Assembly: GCF_001661265.1 (NCBI RefSeq)
Contig: NW_017566997.1
Location: 1 to 64,000, forward strand
Direction: 5' to 3'
DNA: 64,000 nt
DNA from: Saitoella complicata NRRL Y-17804
Taxonomy: Eukaryota; Ascomycota; Saitoellomycetes; Saitoellales; Saitoellaceae
Numbering within the stretch: position 1 is the first letter of the stretch; each line of letters starts with the position of its first letter. Below the pieces are notes generated by a model. That model was not told the DNA's origin and searched no databases. It was given only the letters and a program-made list of their open reading frames with translations. Made by a program: the position numbers and the translations under genes. Below are positions 32,217 to 42,525 of this stretch, piece after piece.

Positions 32217-33640
32217 TTTTTTCCGTCATTTTGTGGCGTCGTCTCGGCACTCCGGAACTCAGACAATGACACCTCATCAGAATGATCATCACGCTTGAAA
32301 TCTTCTCCTTCACGGCTTATCACTCTCACAATCTCCTTCGACGCGATGCCAAGGTCGGGCATGCATCCCATACGTCACCCCCAGATAAAGTTTTAATCTT
32401 GCGCGGCTAGATGTCAACACGTGGCGGTGCACATACATATGCCCGTCTCTCCCGCTTCGAAAGAGCAGCAGGAGACTCTGTAGTAACCGAGTGACTTTAA
32501 TTGGAGATATAAGAGGGATTGGTTAAACTTTAAAACACGAAAGGAGTACAAGGATGAGAATCGATGTCTGCGTAAAACGTGCCGGGCTTTTCGGGTGTCG
32601 CATCTTGCGCAGCAGTATGCACAAACCGCGACCGGCTCGGGTGAATGCTTTTTGTATTGTACGCAGTTGATACCAAATCTCAACCCGTCGGCTCATACGA
32701 GAGTGCCAAAAGTCTTACTCGCATCCAAACTCTCCAAATAAGGATGTGTACCGCGATCGATTCGCATGTGCCGCCGCGGCTTTGCACATGTACATATATA
32801 TATGCGTAATCATGTCGAATGCACTCCCGAGGCCCCCCCATGTCCTCCTCCAGCAGCTGTATGGTTAGAAAAGTGGTAGATAGGTGTTTTAAGGATGTAC
32901 TTATTTCTCATACGAGTTTCCCGTTCCGTGGAGATTACCCACCCAACCTCGGCGGTGCTGCATATGCCCAGTTGCACCGTGCTTCCCTTTAAGTACCGCA
33001 GCCTCAACAACACCAACACCACCTCACACTCCCGACCGACCGACCAACCAACCGGAAGCGTCCAGAGTATACCCTGAGCAGTACCGCCTCTGTTCACGAG
33101 TAGATAGAGCGCAAACAGTGTCTGCATACCCGAGGATCAATTTCCAATTACGCCCGCACGACTTCGACGACTCTCCTGTTGTCATTGTTGTCTGTGACCA
33201 AGGGCGTACGATATCGAAAACTCGAAGAAGGGTTCTTTTAGCGGTACGGTTTCGTTGCGCAACATCTCTCGCTTCACTATCGCCGCACCAACAACCCTTT
33301 CGTCGTCCGTCTCCCTTCCTCACTACACTACAAGCCGACGACGAACACGACTACGACTACGACTACGGCTGCGAAGTGTCTCGTCAATCAATCAGTAACC
33401 AACACAACCACCTTTTTCGAGACACAATCAGCAAAACTGGATCTCCAATCCCTTCTCGTATCTACCCCCCTTTCCCGCCCTACCTCTCGCTCCTCGACTC
33501 GGGGTCATCATCGATCCTTGCGGACGACGACGCATACCTCCACGCAAGCGCAGGGGGAATGCGTGGGCGAGGGCCCTTTCTCGTTTTCGCCTGAGAATAC
33601 GCATTCGTTTCGTCGCCCTGCGCAGCAATGCCGTCCGGCG
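32217..33640. other. long region upstream of the Zn2Cys6 gene
   Basis: About 1.4 kb without a supported gene. The part after roughly 33000 is C/A-rich with short repeats (CCGACCGACCGACCAACCAACC near 33036-33055 and CGACTACGACTACGACTACGG near 33350) and probably transcribes as a long 5' leader. A TATATATATATG patch is at 32793-32805. Small frames on both strands are unsupported. Confidence 0.45.
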
Positions 33641-35622
33641 ATGTCGAGTGGGCCGAGGGGGTTGCAGTTACCGCCTATTTCGGGGGCGGCGGGGTATGGC
33701 CATGGTAACGCCAACAACGCATCGTCGAGTTTGGGTATGTTATCGCCTGGTGCGATGGGCATGGGAATGGGGATGGGTACCCCAATGCGTTCACCCACAC
33801 ACCCCCCCTCCACCCACGACACCACAAAAACCGTAACCTTCGAACTCGTCCAACCCATCCCCATGGCCACCGACCCCGCAGCCCACCGCGCAACGACCCT
33901 AACACTCTCAATCCTCCCCCACGACCGTGCAGCCGCAATCGCATCAACAATAAAAGACTACTTCGGAATCGAACACGACGCTCGTGTCGCATTTGTCGAA
34001 GCGAGGACGGGCTCGAACCTCGTTCTTGAGCCGAGTGTGATGAGGGATGGGGGGGTTGTTAGGGTTGTTGTTTTTGGTGGGGTCGTGGGGATGATGAGGA
34101 CGGATTGGAGGGGGAGTGCGGATATTAGTTTGGAGAATATTGTTGAGGGGGGTAGGAGGAAGCGGAATAAGTTTTCTTCTGAGGTGAGATGTCTCGTGCT
34201 ACTCTACCAGATGAGAGCTAACGATAATGGGTGGTACAGCAACTTCCCCTCCTTCCGCGTCCGTCGGTGAGGTCGTATGATAATAGCAGTACAACGACGA
34301 CCTCCTCGGCACGTTCATACCAGAACTACAACCCGACCTCACGAGTCAGCGGTGGTGGCCCCCACGGACAAGGCATGTTCGCAACCCCACTCTCCACCCA
34401 CCCCGGGTACAACTTCACCCACCCCTCCTCCTCCACAACAATCTCAACCGGAAAACAGCCCCATGGCCACCCATTCGCCGCAGCACTGGCAATGGGGTTA
34501 CCGACCCCTGCACCGACGACGGCGAGCACGATCAGCGACGAGGATGTGGCGATGCAACTCATGCGTCTGGGTGAAGCGAATGCGCATAGTCCTATCAAGC
34601 ATGGACATGGGCGTTCGGGGGAGGGTGGTGTATTGGGTATCTCGAGTGGGAGAGCGTTGATCTCGATTTCGGATTCGGAGGCTGAGGAGGAAGATGATGG
34701 AGGTGAATCACTCTTACCCCGTTTCGCGGATCAGAGCCAAAGTCAGAGTCAAAACCATGTGAGTAGTGGAGGTGGAGGTGGTGGTGCGAGGTCGAGTTCG
34801 TCGCCGATTCCGCCGCCGAGGAGTCGGAGGTATAAGACCCTTGATGAGATTTTGCCGTCGTTTGATGAGGATGAGGATGAGAAGAGTGAGTGTGAGGAAG
34901 AAGACGAGGACGATGATGATGATGATGATGATGGCGACGATGAAGTGCCCGCGAAGGTTGAGAGTGAGCGCAGCAGGGGGAGCGCCGGTGCGTACCATCG
35001 TCCGAGCCAGAGCCAGAGCCAGAGCCAGAGCCAGCAGCAGCAGCTGTATAGCGCCGATAACCCACCCACGACACCGGATCACAAATTCACCTCCACCTCG
35101 CACCACTACCACCCCTACTCTTACAACCAGAAGCCGGCGCCGTTATGGGGAAAACACAAACGCGCAAGGAGCGACTCACCCGACAGCGACGACATCTCGA
35201 GTGATGGCTCAGTCTACCAAGACTCCCACAACCGCCAACGCCGGCGTAAATCCTCCACCTCTCGCCCTCGGGCTCAAAGCAGCACTTCGTCCCGCCCCGT
35301 GGTGTCGCATAAGACATCTACGGCATCCCTCGCTACGTCCACCACGACTCCCTTCCCCACGACCTCGACCCTCGCCTCAACTGTCCCCGCCGCCAGCGCC
35401 TCACTTCCAGTCCCCGTTCCGACGAAGCGCAGTTTGAAGCCAGGAGCCACGCCAGTGTTGGGAACAGCTGGACGTTGTGTCAGGTGTAGGAAGAGCAAGA
35501 AGGGATGTGATCGCCAAAGGCCATGCGGGAGGTGTAGGGATGCGGGGGCGGAGTGTGTGAGTGAGGATGAGTGTGGGGGTGGGGGTGGGAAGAAGGGGGC
35601 TAAAGGTAGGAGAAGTTCGTGA
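33641..35622 (+). CDS. fungal regulator with C-terminal Zn2Cys6 cluster
   Basis: Exons 33641..34183 and 34240..35622 are joined over a 56-nt intron (GTGAGA, branch CTAAC, acceptor GTACAG), giving 641 residues. The binuclear zinc cluster CVRCRKSKKGCDRQRPCGRCRDAGAEC (written here in parts: CVRCRKSKKGC then CGRCRDAGAEC) lies within 45 residues of the C-terminus rather than at the usual N-terminus. The N-terminal domain (about 60-150, starting TVTFELVQPIP) has alternating beta and helix and is unknown to me. Between them is a long disordered region with SQSQSQ runs, an acidic run near EDEDDDDDDDDGDD and Ser/Thr-rich segments. DNA binding is expected; targets are unknown. The first in-frame ATG is 33641. 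Confidence 0.8.
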
Positions 35623-35906
35623 AGTGACAGAGGAATGAGGGCGGTTTGATAAGATATGTGAGTGTTTGAGTGAATGGGTTATATGTATGTGGGTGTCTTT
35701 TTCGTATGCTTTAGCGGGTAAAAGATACCAATATTGGATCAGTGTCGCTAGCGAATTGGAATTGGATATTATCGTTACTGTTTGCGCGTGCCAAGATTGG
35801 GTATGAATCGGATAACGTGAATTGTATTGCTTTTGCAAGTGCCTTTCCATGCGGCGACCTTGCCTTCCTTCCCCTCGTCCTCCTCTTCCTCCATGACCAC
35901 TCCCGC

Positions 35907-36298
35907 CTAGAAACCATAAGGCCTCTCCCTAGGATGCGAAATCCTCGTCCACTTCGGCACCTTATGCACACCCTTCGTGAAATTCTCATGCTTCTTCGAG
36001 AACACCCAGTACTTATCCCTCGGCAACATCTCACTCTCGGGAATCAACTCCTTTTTTACCTTCTCGAGGGCGTGGCAGGTTTCGTTTGTGGAGGCGAGGG
36101 CTTTGGAGAGGGTGTTGATTACGGCGTCGACGGCTTGGAGACGTTTTCTTTGGCGGAATTTTCGGGGGGAGGAGAGGCGGTAGGGGATTTTCCTGTGTGC
36201 AAGAGTCAGAACATGCGATCCACGTCAGTAATCCCGAGTGATCCAAACCAGAGGAGACCTCCGAATACGGGCTGTGATGGTCTGAATGCCCCGAACAT
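35907..36298 (-). CDS. MRPL31: mitochondrial large-subunit ribosomal protein mL60 (MRPL31)
   Basis: A fungal mitochondrial ribosome protein. Exon 1 (36298..36249) encodes MFGAFRPSQPVFGGLLW; exon 2 (36192..35907) begins KIPYRLSSPRKFRQRKRLQAV and ends HKVPKWTRISHPRERPYGF, for 111 residues. This closely follows yeast Mrpl31, whose start is MFGPFKLTSPVAGGLLWKIP. The 56-nt intron has a weak donor (GTTTGG) but a good branch (TACTGAC) and acceptor (CACACAG); the exon 1/exon 2 codon split restores the family Trp-Lys junction. It is divergent from RPC53, with 142 bases between the start codons. Confidence 0.92.
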
Positions 36299-36440
36299 CG
36301 TTGGATCTTGTTCTTGTTGGAGTCGTAAATGTTCGTTCGTACTCGGATTCTGCTGTGAGGGCAAGGGCAGGCACAAATTCCCCGTATATTTCGAGTCGTC
36401 GTATACGAGGTGAAGAGAGCAACACCACAAACAATCCATA

Positions 36441-38000
36441 ATGACCGATCCAGACGCTCCAAGAGAAGGACGATTAGCGAGTCTCGTTGGAAGGGGTGGA
36501 GCGAGTCGTGGACGCGGTGTAGGACGTCCCAGTGCTCCCAACCCAGCACCCTCAAACGCGAGCGGGACCTCAAGCACAGCTGGCCCAAAACTGAAATTCA
36601 CCCCCAAATTCGTCGCACGTCGACAAAAAGAAGGAACCTCATCCCTCTCCGAGTCATCCCTCAGAACTGAAGGTGAATCGTCCCGCGGTGGCTTCGGATT
36701 CGGCTCGAGAGGTAGAGGCCGCGGTCGAGGACGATTCGAGGCGCCGCTTGTTGCGAGTGGACCTCTTGCTCAGGGTCCAGCGGCGATGGCAGCTCGTGCA
36801 CGCTCGACACAACAATTCGCGAACCTCGGGTCCGAGTTCTCTGGTTTCACTCCCTCTCAACCAAAGTTCCGCGAACGGCGAAAGCGGAAAGACGAGGATA
36901 GCGATGGTGAGGAGTACAGTTCAGGCGACGACGACGGCGAGGGAGGAGGCGAAGGAGGGAAGGTAGAGATGAAATACGTGGGACGCATGGCGGATGGCAC
37001 ACTCGATGATCTCGCACCAGTCACCTCAGACAGAATCAGGAGAAAAGAGAAAAAAGCAGTCCTCGACAAAGACCTAGGTGTAAAAGTCGAAAAAGCACAC
37101 ACGCACACGAAACCGAAATCAAACTCAAACTCAAACTCAAACTCGAACTCGAACTCGAACGCAAAAGGAAAAGGTCGCGGCAGAACAATCAAAATCGAAG
37201 ACGACGAAGACGAAGACGACGACGACGACGACGCAATGCCCGACACCAACCCCAACCCACTCTTCAAACCCGAACCCCCCTCCTCCTCCCCACCCCCCCA
37301 CGACCGTGCCATCACCCGCAAAACCTCCCTCTCCCCAACCTCCGTCCGCAAACAACTAAAACGCGACCCGCACTTCCCTCCCGGTGCAAGTACCGAAGAA
37401 CGCGAAGAAGCAACACGAATTGTCGATGATTTCAGGGCCCTCGCGCTCGATTTTGGAGGCGGCGAGGAGGGTGGGATAGGAGGGGGCGCAGGGGGGGCAG
37501 GAGCGGAGGATAAGTTGTTTTTGTTTCAGTTTCCGAGTGTGTTGCCGAGGTTTGAGAGGCCTGCTCCGTCTGAGGTCAAACCTGAACCTACTCCTACTTC
37601 TGCGCCTGCGGCAGCGGCGGGGGGTGAGGCAGCAGTACCGGTGATGGAGGGAGAAGGTACCGGCGACGTGAAACCCGAAGACACCAAACCACCCGCCAAA
37701 CCCACACCGCCATCAAAACCCGCACCAGACCAAAAGCGTCGCCGTCCCCCAACCTCCGCCTTCCCCCCACCCCCCGGCCTAGCCGGCCACCTCCGCATCC
37801 ACCGCTCCGGCCGCACGACACTCTCCTGGGGCGGAATCGCATTCGACGTAACAGTCGGCTCGGATGTCGGGTTTTTGCAGGATGTTGTCGCGATGGATGT
37901 CGCTGGGGAACGGAAGTGTTGGAGTTTGGGGGGGGTTGGGAGGAAGGTTGTTGTTGTGCCGGATGTTGGGGGGTTGGTTGAGGGGTTGGGGAAGGAGTGA
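36441..38000 (+). CDS. RPC53: RNA polymerase III subunit RPC4 (Rpc53)
   Basis: 519 residues. Rpc53 pairs with Rpc37 on Pol III and serves in promoter opening, termination and reinitiation at tRNA and 5S genes. The N-terminal motif GPKLKFTPKFVARRQKEG is typical. The middle is disordered, with an NSNSNSN run and an acidic EDDEDEDDDDDDA run. The conserved C-terminal domain runs from DKLFLFQFPSVLPRF (about 355) to GHLRIHRSGRTTLSWGGIAFDVTVG and the final LGGVGRKVVVVPDV, which forms the Rpc37-binding fold. It shares a short bidirectional promoter with mL60. Confidence 0.92.
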   Translation: MTDPDAPREGRLASLVGRGGASRGRGVGRPSAPNPAPSNASGTSSTAGPKLKFTPKFVARRQKEGTSSLSESSLRTEGESSRGGFGFGSRGRGRGRGRFEAPLVASGPLAQGPAAMAARARSTQQFANLGSEFSGFTPSQPKFRERRKRKDEDSDGEEYSSGDDDGEGGGEGGKVEMKYVGRMADGTLDDLAPVTSDRIRRKEKKAVLDKDLGVKVEKAHTHTKPKSNSNSNSNSNSNSNAKGKGRGRTIKIEDDEDEDDDDDDAMPDTNPNPLFKPEPPSSSPPPHDRAITRKTSLSPTSVRKQLKRDPHFPPGASTEEREEATRIVDDFRALALDFGGGEEGGIGGGAGGAGAEDKLFLFQFPSVLPRFERPAPSEVKPEPTPTSAPAAAAGGEAAVPVMEGEGTGDVKPEDTKPPAKPTPPSKPAPDQKRRRPPTSAFPPPPGLAGHLRIHRSGRTTLSWGGIAFDVTVGSDVGFLQDVVAMDVAGERKCWSLGGVGRKVVVVPDVGGLVEGLGKE

Positions 38001-38142
38001 GGGAGGGGGAGTGTGATCTTTCGGGTCTCTTGGAGCATTGGCTGGACCACGGTGTGATAACATGGGCGGAGGAATATCATGTTTCGCTACACCTCCAACG
38101 AAAGGATATCAATATCTTACATGTTCCATACTCCCCATGCAT

Positions 38143-38808
38143 CTACTGAAGCTTGTCCTTAGAGATAAACCCAAACCCAGCCCACTTGAAATTCTCCGTC
38201 TTCTTCTCCGCAACATTCTCCTTCATGAACGGCTGTACCTCCTGGAACTTAGGTCCCCCATAATGCGTCTCCGTCAACGCCTCCTTATTCTTATACCTCT
38301 CGAAAATAACGATCTTGTTCTCGTCTTCCATGGAGGTCATGAAGAGGTAGGAATACGTGTCCGGCTCGTTCTCCCAAACCCAGGGGGCGCATGTGCGCCA
38401 TTTGTCGAGCACAGCGGCGCGTTGACCGGGTTTGCAGATCAATGTCGCGACAAAGACGAAATCACTCTCCTTGGGCGGGGTACGATCAATAAACCCAAAC
38501 TCCACATTATACCCACCCAAATCCGGAGAATTCGCACAATTCCCAGCCTGGAGCCACTTGCCCAGTTCCCCGAATTGGGGGGATTGGAGGTGTTCCCCGG
38601 TTAGGGCGTCCTGGGAGGTGTAGACTTCGATGCCGTGGATTGTGGGGGTGGAGGAGATGGAAGAGGCGGTTTCGGGGATGAAGAAGTAGTAGGTCTTGCA
38701 GCCGGTTTCGTTGATGGAGGCGCCGGAGGTGATGTTCTTGATTAGGTCGGCGAGGACTTGGGCCTGGCCTTCCTTGGGCTCGAGGACGGGGAGGATTGCG
38801 AAGGACAT
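38143..38808 (-). CDS. tandem ABM-domain protein (antibiotic biosynthesis monooxygenase-like)
   Basis: 221 residues, intronless. Two ferredoxin-like ABM repeats are visible: MSFAILPVLEPKEGQAQVLADLI through TIHGIEVYTSQDALTGEHLQSPQF (about 1-85), and DFVFVATLICKPGQRAAVLDKW through KIVIFERYKNKEALTETHYGGPKF (about 115-200). Each has the family end block of an aromatic plus 'E-x-Y-x-x-x-x-A-L-x-x-H'. ABM proteins act on quinones, heme or polyketides, but substrates vary, so no reaction is assigned. It is convergent with RPC53, and an LTR-element fossil is inserted 168 bases upstream of its start, probably within or near its promoter. Confidence 0.8.
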   Translation of the reverse strand: MSFAILPVLEPKEGQAQVLADLIKNITSGASINETGCKTYYFFIPETASSISSTPTIHGIEVYTSQDALTGEHLQSPQFGELGKWLQAGNCANSPDLGGYNVEFGFIDRTPPKESDFVFVATLICKPGQRAAVLDKWRTCAPWVWENEPDTYSYLFMTSMEDENKIVIFERYKNKEALTETHYGGPKFQEVQPFMKENVAEKKTENFKWAGFGFISKDKLQ

Positions 38809-38976
38809 CTGTGTCGAAGGAAGTCAGCGATTGATTCAAAGATAGATGCAGAAACCGACGACACCTTGTTATGGAATCCGATGGAGGTGAAGGGGGATCA
38901 AGGGAATTGGTGGAGAGGTGCACCGGCATCGCGGGGGGACCGGATGTTAGTAAGCGCGCATGTGACGTACCCGAAC

Positions 38977-39412
38977 TGTAACGGATGGAGTAGTAAGAAG
39001 TGATTGTTATTCGAATGAAGAAAATAAAGCTACCAAACCTCCCCTTTATATAGTAAAGTTCTGTAACGGCTTCTAGGGAGCCGTTCCCCAACGGAGCCGT
39101 TCTACACTCTCCCCCCTCTAAACGGTACTAACTGCAATAAAAAACTCGTACCAACAGAAAGAAAGGGGGTAGGTTCTTCAAAACCTGTTGCCGATCCTGT
39201 ACAAGTGTTTTGCCTCAGCACACTTGCGCAGCCTTTTCCAAATCTCCCATGACGAATCAGGCTTGCCTTCTTCACTCTCCCATTCCACCTCATAGTAGGT
39301 GATCCTCCTGCCATGGACGCGTTTGCGAGTGTGATTGACAATGTTTAAAGGTTTGGTAGCTTTATTTTCTTCATTCGAATAACAATCACTTCTTACTACT
39401 CCATCCGTTACA
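38977..39412 (-). mobile_element. broken LTR retrotransposon fossil (Ty3/gypsy chromovirus type) with inverted ends
   Basis: A 436-bp insertion flanked by a 5-bp target duplication, CGAAC (38972-38976 and 39413-39417). Its ends are a perfect 64-bp inverted repeat (38977-39040 and 39349-39412) starting TGTAACGG. Read on the minus strand, the left part is a complete-looking LTR of 130 bp (38977-39106, TGTAGAACGG to CCGTTACA, with a TATATAAAG box), preceded by a polypurine tract (39107-39120) and a fragment of an integrase C-terminal chromodomain (about 39180-39330). The right end is not a normal 5' LTR but a reversed copy of the U5 end. Nearly all of gag and pol is absent. The identical arms suggest a recent insertion. 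Confidence 0.8.
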
Positions 39413-39542
39413 CGAACGACCCGTGGAAATATCGGACGAAATGGCCAGCTGTACATGGGAAGTTCAAAGGAACGAGAAACAAGATTCTAGAAATGAGATC
39501 AACTGTGATTCACGTTCCCATATGCATGGCCGGAGCAATCCT

Positions 39543-40480
39543 TCAGTGCTTCGACCAAATATACACCAAGAACAAATACGAAATATACGGCACCGCAATA
39601 ACCGCAAACAGCATCGCCGCATAATTCGTCGCACTCTGCATAATCATCCTCGTCGTCTCCCCCCTAATCTCGATTTCTTGCATCAACTTCCCGTTTCGGC
39701 GGAAGATTTCTTTTGCTTCCTGTGGGTAAATGTCATCAGCAAACGTAACCTACACGGCGCGACACAAAAGACGTACCTCGATGATTTCTTCTCGTTCGGT
39801 TGGGGTGAGTTCATCCGCCGCGATCCGGTCGATTTTGGATTTGAAGTTATGTCGGAGGTTATTCTCGGACGCGATGTCGTTGATGCCGTCAAAGGTGAAA
39901 ATTCCCATTCCCTCTCGTCCAACTTTCTCCTCACTAACCCCCTCCTTCTTCGGGAAAAACCCAATACTCTTCATCAACTTACTCCTCACAATCCGTCCAC
40001 CCGCAAAAAGCCCGAGGTACTGCGTATGCGCATACGCCAACACCAAATGTGGGTTCTCCCTCAACCTCTCATGCACATACTCAACATACTCCCTCCTCTC
40101 CTTCGTCAGTCGTCCCCAAATACTATCGTCATGATCATAATAAAACTCCAAATCGCGTCTTAACCTCCCACTCCTCTCCAACTCCGGCGTCCACGCTTCC
40201 CTCAAGATCCGACCCATCCGCGTATCCGTCCCCATCTGTGCCTTCCATTCCGACTCGAAGGCTTCGTAGAGGAAGTAGAATGATAAAAGAAATTCGCGGA
40301 AGAGGGTTGCGTCGCGGAGGGCGAAGAAGAGTTTGAGGTTTGCGATGCGGTTGGAGGCGGTGTGGGCGGCTGTGGGTAGAGGGTTAGAGGGGTGAAAATG
40401 ATGGGGCTTAGAGGGGGAGCCATACAGCGCGTGGCGAGGCTCACGTCTTTACAAAAGGATCCGGTTGGTGAATCGGTCAT
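39543..40480 (-). CDS. HMX1: heme oxygenase-like protein with C-terminal membrane anchor
   Basis: Heme oxygenases open heme to biliverdin, releasing iron and CO, at the ER surface. Exons 40480..40426, 40369..39777 and 39719..39543 (introns of 56 and 57 nt) give 274 residues. The proximal heme His is in RSAHTASNRI (H21), and the distal-helix block is YLGLFAGGRIVRSKLM, equivalent to YLGDLSGGQ in animal enzymes. The C-terminus ends with a hydrophobic helix (YAAMLFAVIAVPYISYLFLVYIW), as in tail-anchored heme oxygenases. The Asp and Ser of the distal helix are replaced (LFA for DLS), so activity is not certain. Divergent from PUS4. Confidence 0.82.
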
Positions 40481-40637
40481 TGTTGGTGTTTGGTGTACGT
40501 CTACGTTACAGGTCGTCGTACCGTATACGGCGGCGGTCCGTACAGCCAAACGCAGGCCGTTGCAGAAATATTTACACCTACACCTCGAATGAGCAAAACT
40601 CCAAACTTGTTAACCGTTGGAAGCAGCTGTTGGGCAC

Positions 40638-42185
40638 ATGCCGATTAGGATTGGAAACAGTGCAGCATTCAAGGAACTCGGAGAAAAGATCTTTGAAAAA
40701 CCCCCTGTCACCCAAGAAAGAGTCGGTTTCCTATCCCGTGCGTTCAAAGGGCTACGAAACACCCAGGAATCAGAGAGCCAGACATCCTATCCACGCAATA
40801 ACGGTTTGGAGAACCGGGATTATTACTCGCGCACTCCGGCTGAATATCAGGATCTCCACGTACGCAAGCGATATCACGAAAGTCAAGAAATGGAGAACAA
40901 GGGAGATCAAAACTATATCTCCGGGCTGTTCGCCGTGAACAAGCCTAGTGGACATCTCACGTCAGCTTCCATCACGAACAGGGTCAAATACCTCCTATCC
41001 AAAAGCCCCAACTTCGCGAAAGAATGGCCAGGAGGCAAACGTAGGAGCAAGAAGACCTCATACGCGAAGCTCGGACACGGTGGAACCCTCGATCCATTGG
41101 CGAGTGGAATCATGGTCCTCGGTGTCAACGATGGTACAAAGGAACTCTCGAGTATGCTCAACTGTTCCAAGGATTACACCGCTACCGTCCTCCTCGGCTC
41201 CGCAACAGACACCTACGACTCCCAAGGAAAAATCGTGACCCGCGCCCCTTGGGAACACATCACCCCCGAAATGATCGACGAAGCCCTCGCCAAATTCCGT
41301 GGTCCAATCCTGCAAAAACCGCCCATCTACTCCGCATGTAAAGTCGACGGGAAGAAATTGTATGAGTATGCCCGTTATGGTATCCCGTTGCCGAGGCCGA
41401 TTGAGGCTAGACCGGTTACGATCTTTAAGTTGGAATGGAGTGGGTGGAAGAATGGGGGGGAGCATGAGTATTGTGAGCCGGAGGAGGCGGACGAGGAGAC
41501 GAAGAAGCAGGCTAAGAGGGTGGAGCAGTTGGTCAAAGAGTCTGAGGAGAGAGCGGCATCTCCTGCTGCTGTGGCGGCTGCGGAGAGTGTCAATGAGACT
41601 GCCGGTGAGAAGAGAACACTCGAGGAGTCCGAAACGACCGACGAGCCCTCCGCAAAGAAGCAGAAAGACGACGCCGGGGAACCTGCTGCTGCTGCCTCGG
41701 AGACCGCTACTACCTCAGAGGAGACCCCCGCGCCAAAAAAGCCCTCCTCAGCACCCTGCTTCCAAATCCACATGTCCTGCTCCGGCGGAACCTACGTCCG
41801 CACAATCGCCCACGACCTCTCCCTCGCCCTCGGCTCCGCAGGCCACGTCGTCCAACTCCACCGATCCCGACAAGGCCCCTTTGATAGCTCGGACGCGATT
41901 CCATGGGAGTGGTTTGATGGGAAGAACGGCGAAGGGAAGAAGTGGGGGGATGAGGCGTTGGATAAGTGGGAGGAGGCAGTGGTGGGGGCTTGTAGGAAGT
42001 GGCGGGAGGCGCAAGATAGCGGGGGGATGCTGAATGTGAATCCTGGGGCTGCGAAGGTTGGGGACGTTGCTGATGGTGCTGCTGCTGCGCCTGAGGTTCC
42101 GGCGGTTGCGTCTGAGGCACCAGTTGTGTCTGGGGAACAGGCTAAGCCCACGAGCCCGAGGGCTCAGAAGCACTTGTTTGTTTGA
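40638..42185 (+). CDS. PUS4: tRNA pseudouridine-55 synthase (TruB/Pus4 family)
   Basis: Converts U55 in the T loop of tRNAs to pseudouridine in cytosolic and mitochondrial pools. The catalytic Asp lies in KLGHGGTLDPLASGIMVLG, preceded by the family opening ISGLFAVNKPSGHLTS. Further family blocks are YTATVLLGSATDTYDSQGKI, GPILQKPPIYSACKVDGKKLYEYAR and CSGGTYVRTIAHDLSLALG. A roughly 100-residue Ala/Glu-rich insertion (about 300-390) splits the domain. From the ATG at 40638 it has 515 residues; an alternative start at 40890 (MENKGDQNYISGLF) would drop an 84-residue basic N-terminal region that might direct mitochondrial import. Confidence 0.9.
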   Translation: MPIRIGNSAAFKELGEKIFEKPPVTQERVGFLSRAFKGLRNTQESESQTSYPRNNGLENRDYYSRTPAEYQDLHVRKRYHESQEMENKGDQNYISGLFAVNKPSGHLTSASITNRVKYLLSKSPNFAKEWPGGKRRSKKTSYAKLGHGGTLDPLASGIMVLGVNDGTKELSSMLNCSKDYTATVLLGSATDTYDSQGKIVTRAPWEHITPEMIDEALAKFRGPILQKPPIYSACKVDGKKLYEYARYGIPLPRPIEARPVTIFKLEWSGWKNGGEHEYCEPEEADEETKKQAKRVEQLVKESEERAASPAAVAAAESVNETAGEKRTLEESETTDEPSAKKQKDDAGEPAAAASETATTSEETPAPKKPSSAPCFQIHMSCSGGTYVRTIAHDLSLALGSAGHVVQLHRSRQGPFDSSDAIPWEWFDGKNGEGKKWGDEALDKWEEAVVGACRKWREAQDSGGMLNVNPGAAKVGDVADGAAAAPEVPAVASEAPVVSGEQAKPTSPRAQKHLFV

Positions 42186-42525
42186 GAGGTTGCATAGGCT
42201 TCTTTGAAGGGAGGTGGATTAGGTTGTGTATGTAGTCTTGAGAACTGGAAGACTGGAATGAATTTGAAGCATCAATTGAAGTATGATCAATACGCGGACG
42301 TGTATTCTGCTCCGATTTAATCATCACGGTTACGTTTGCCTTTCTTCTCCTTGGTTTGACACTCTGAAATGTGACTGCACGTATGTGAGAATCGTGGGAG
42401 TGAACTCGATCATATGAATAAAATAACCCATTTGTTTCTATAAGAAAGCTTAAAAGCGAAATGATGTCCAGTAAAAAAAAAACCCAAAAATGCTAAAGAA
42501 TGTATACCATGGTATCCGCAGAAGT
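42186..42525. other. intergenic region between convergent PUS4 and RRP5
   Basis: 340 bases of 3' flank for two convergent genes. A run of nine or more A residues occurs near 42472-42483. Nothing else is visible. Confidence 0.5.

Noticed and set aside
34990-35050. AGCCAG repeats as a mini-satellite or CRISPR-like array
   Set aside because: They are in-frame Ser-Gln codons within the Zn2Cys6 protein, with no spacers.
38977-39412. Interpretation of the 436-bp insertion as a plain inverted-repeat DNA transposon (MITE)
   Set aside because: The polypurine tract directly before a TG...CA bounded unit, a promoter box inside it and the chromodomain fragment fit an LTR element better; a 5-bp target duplication also suits that class.
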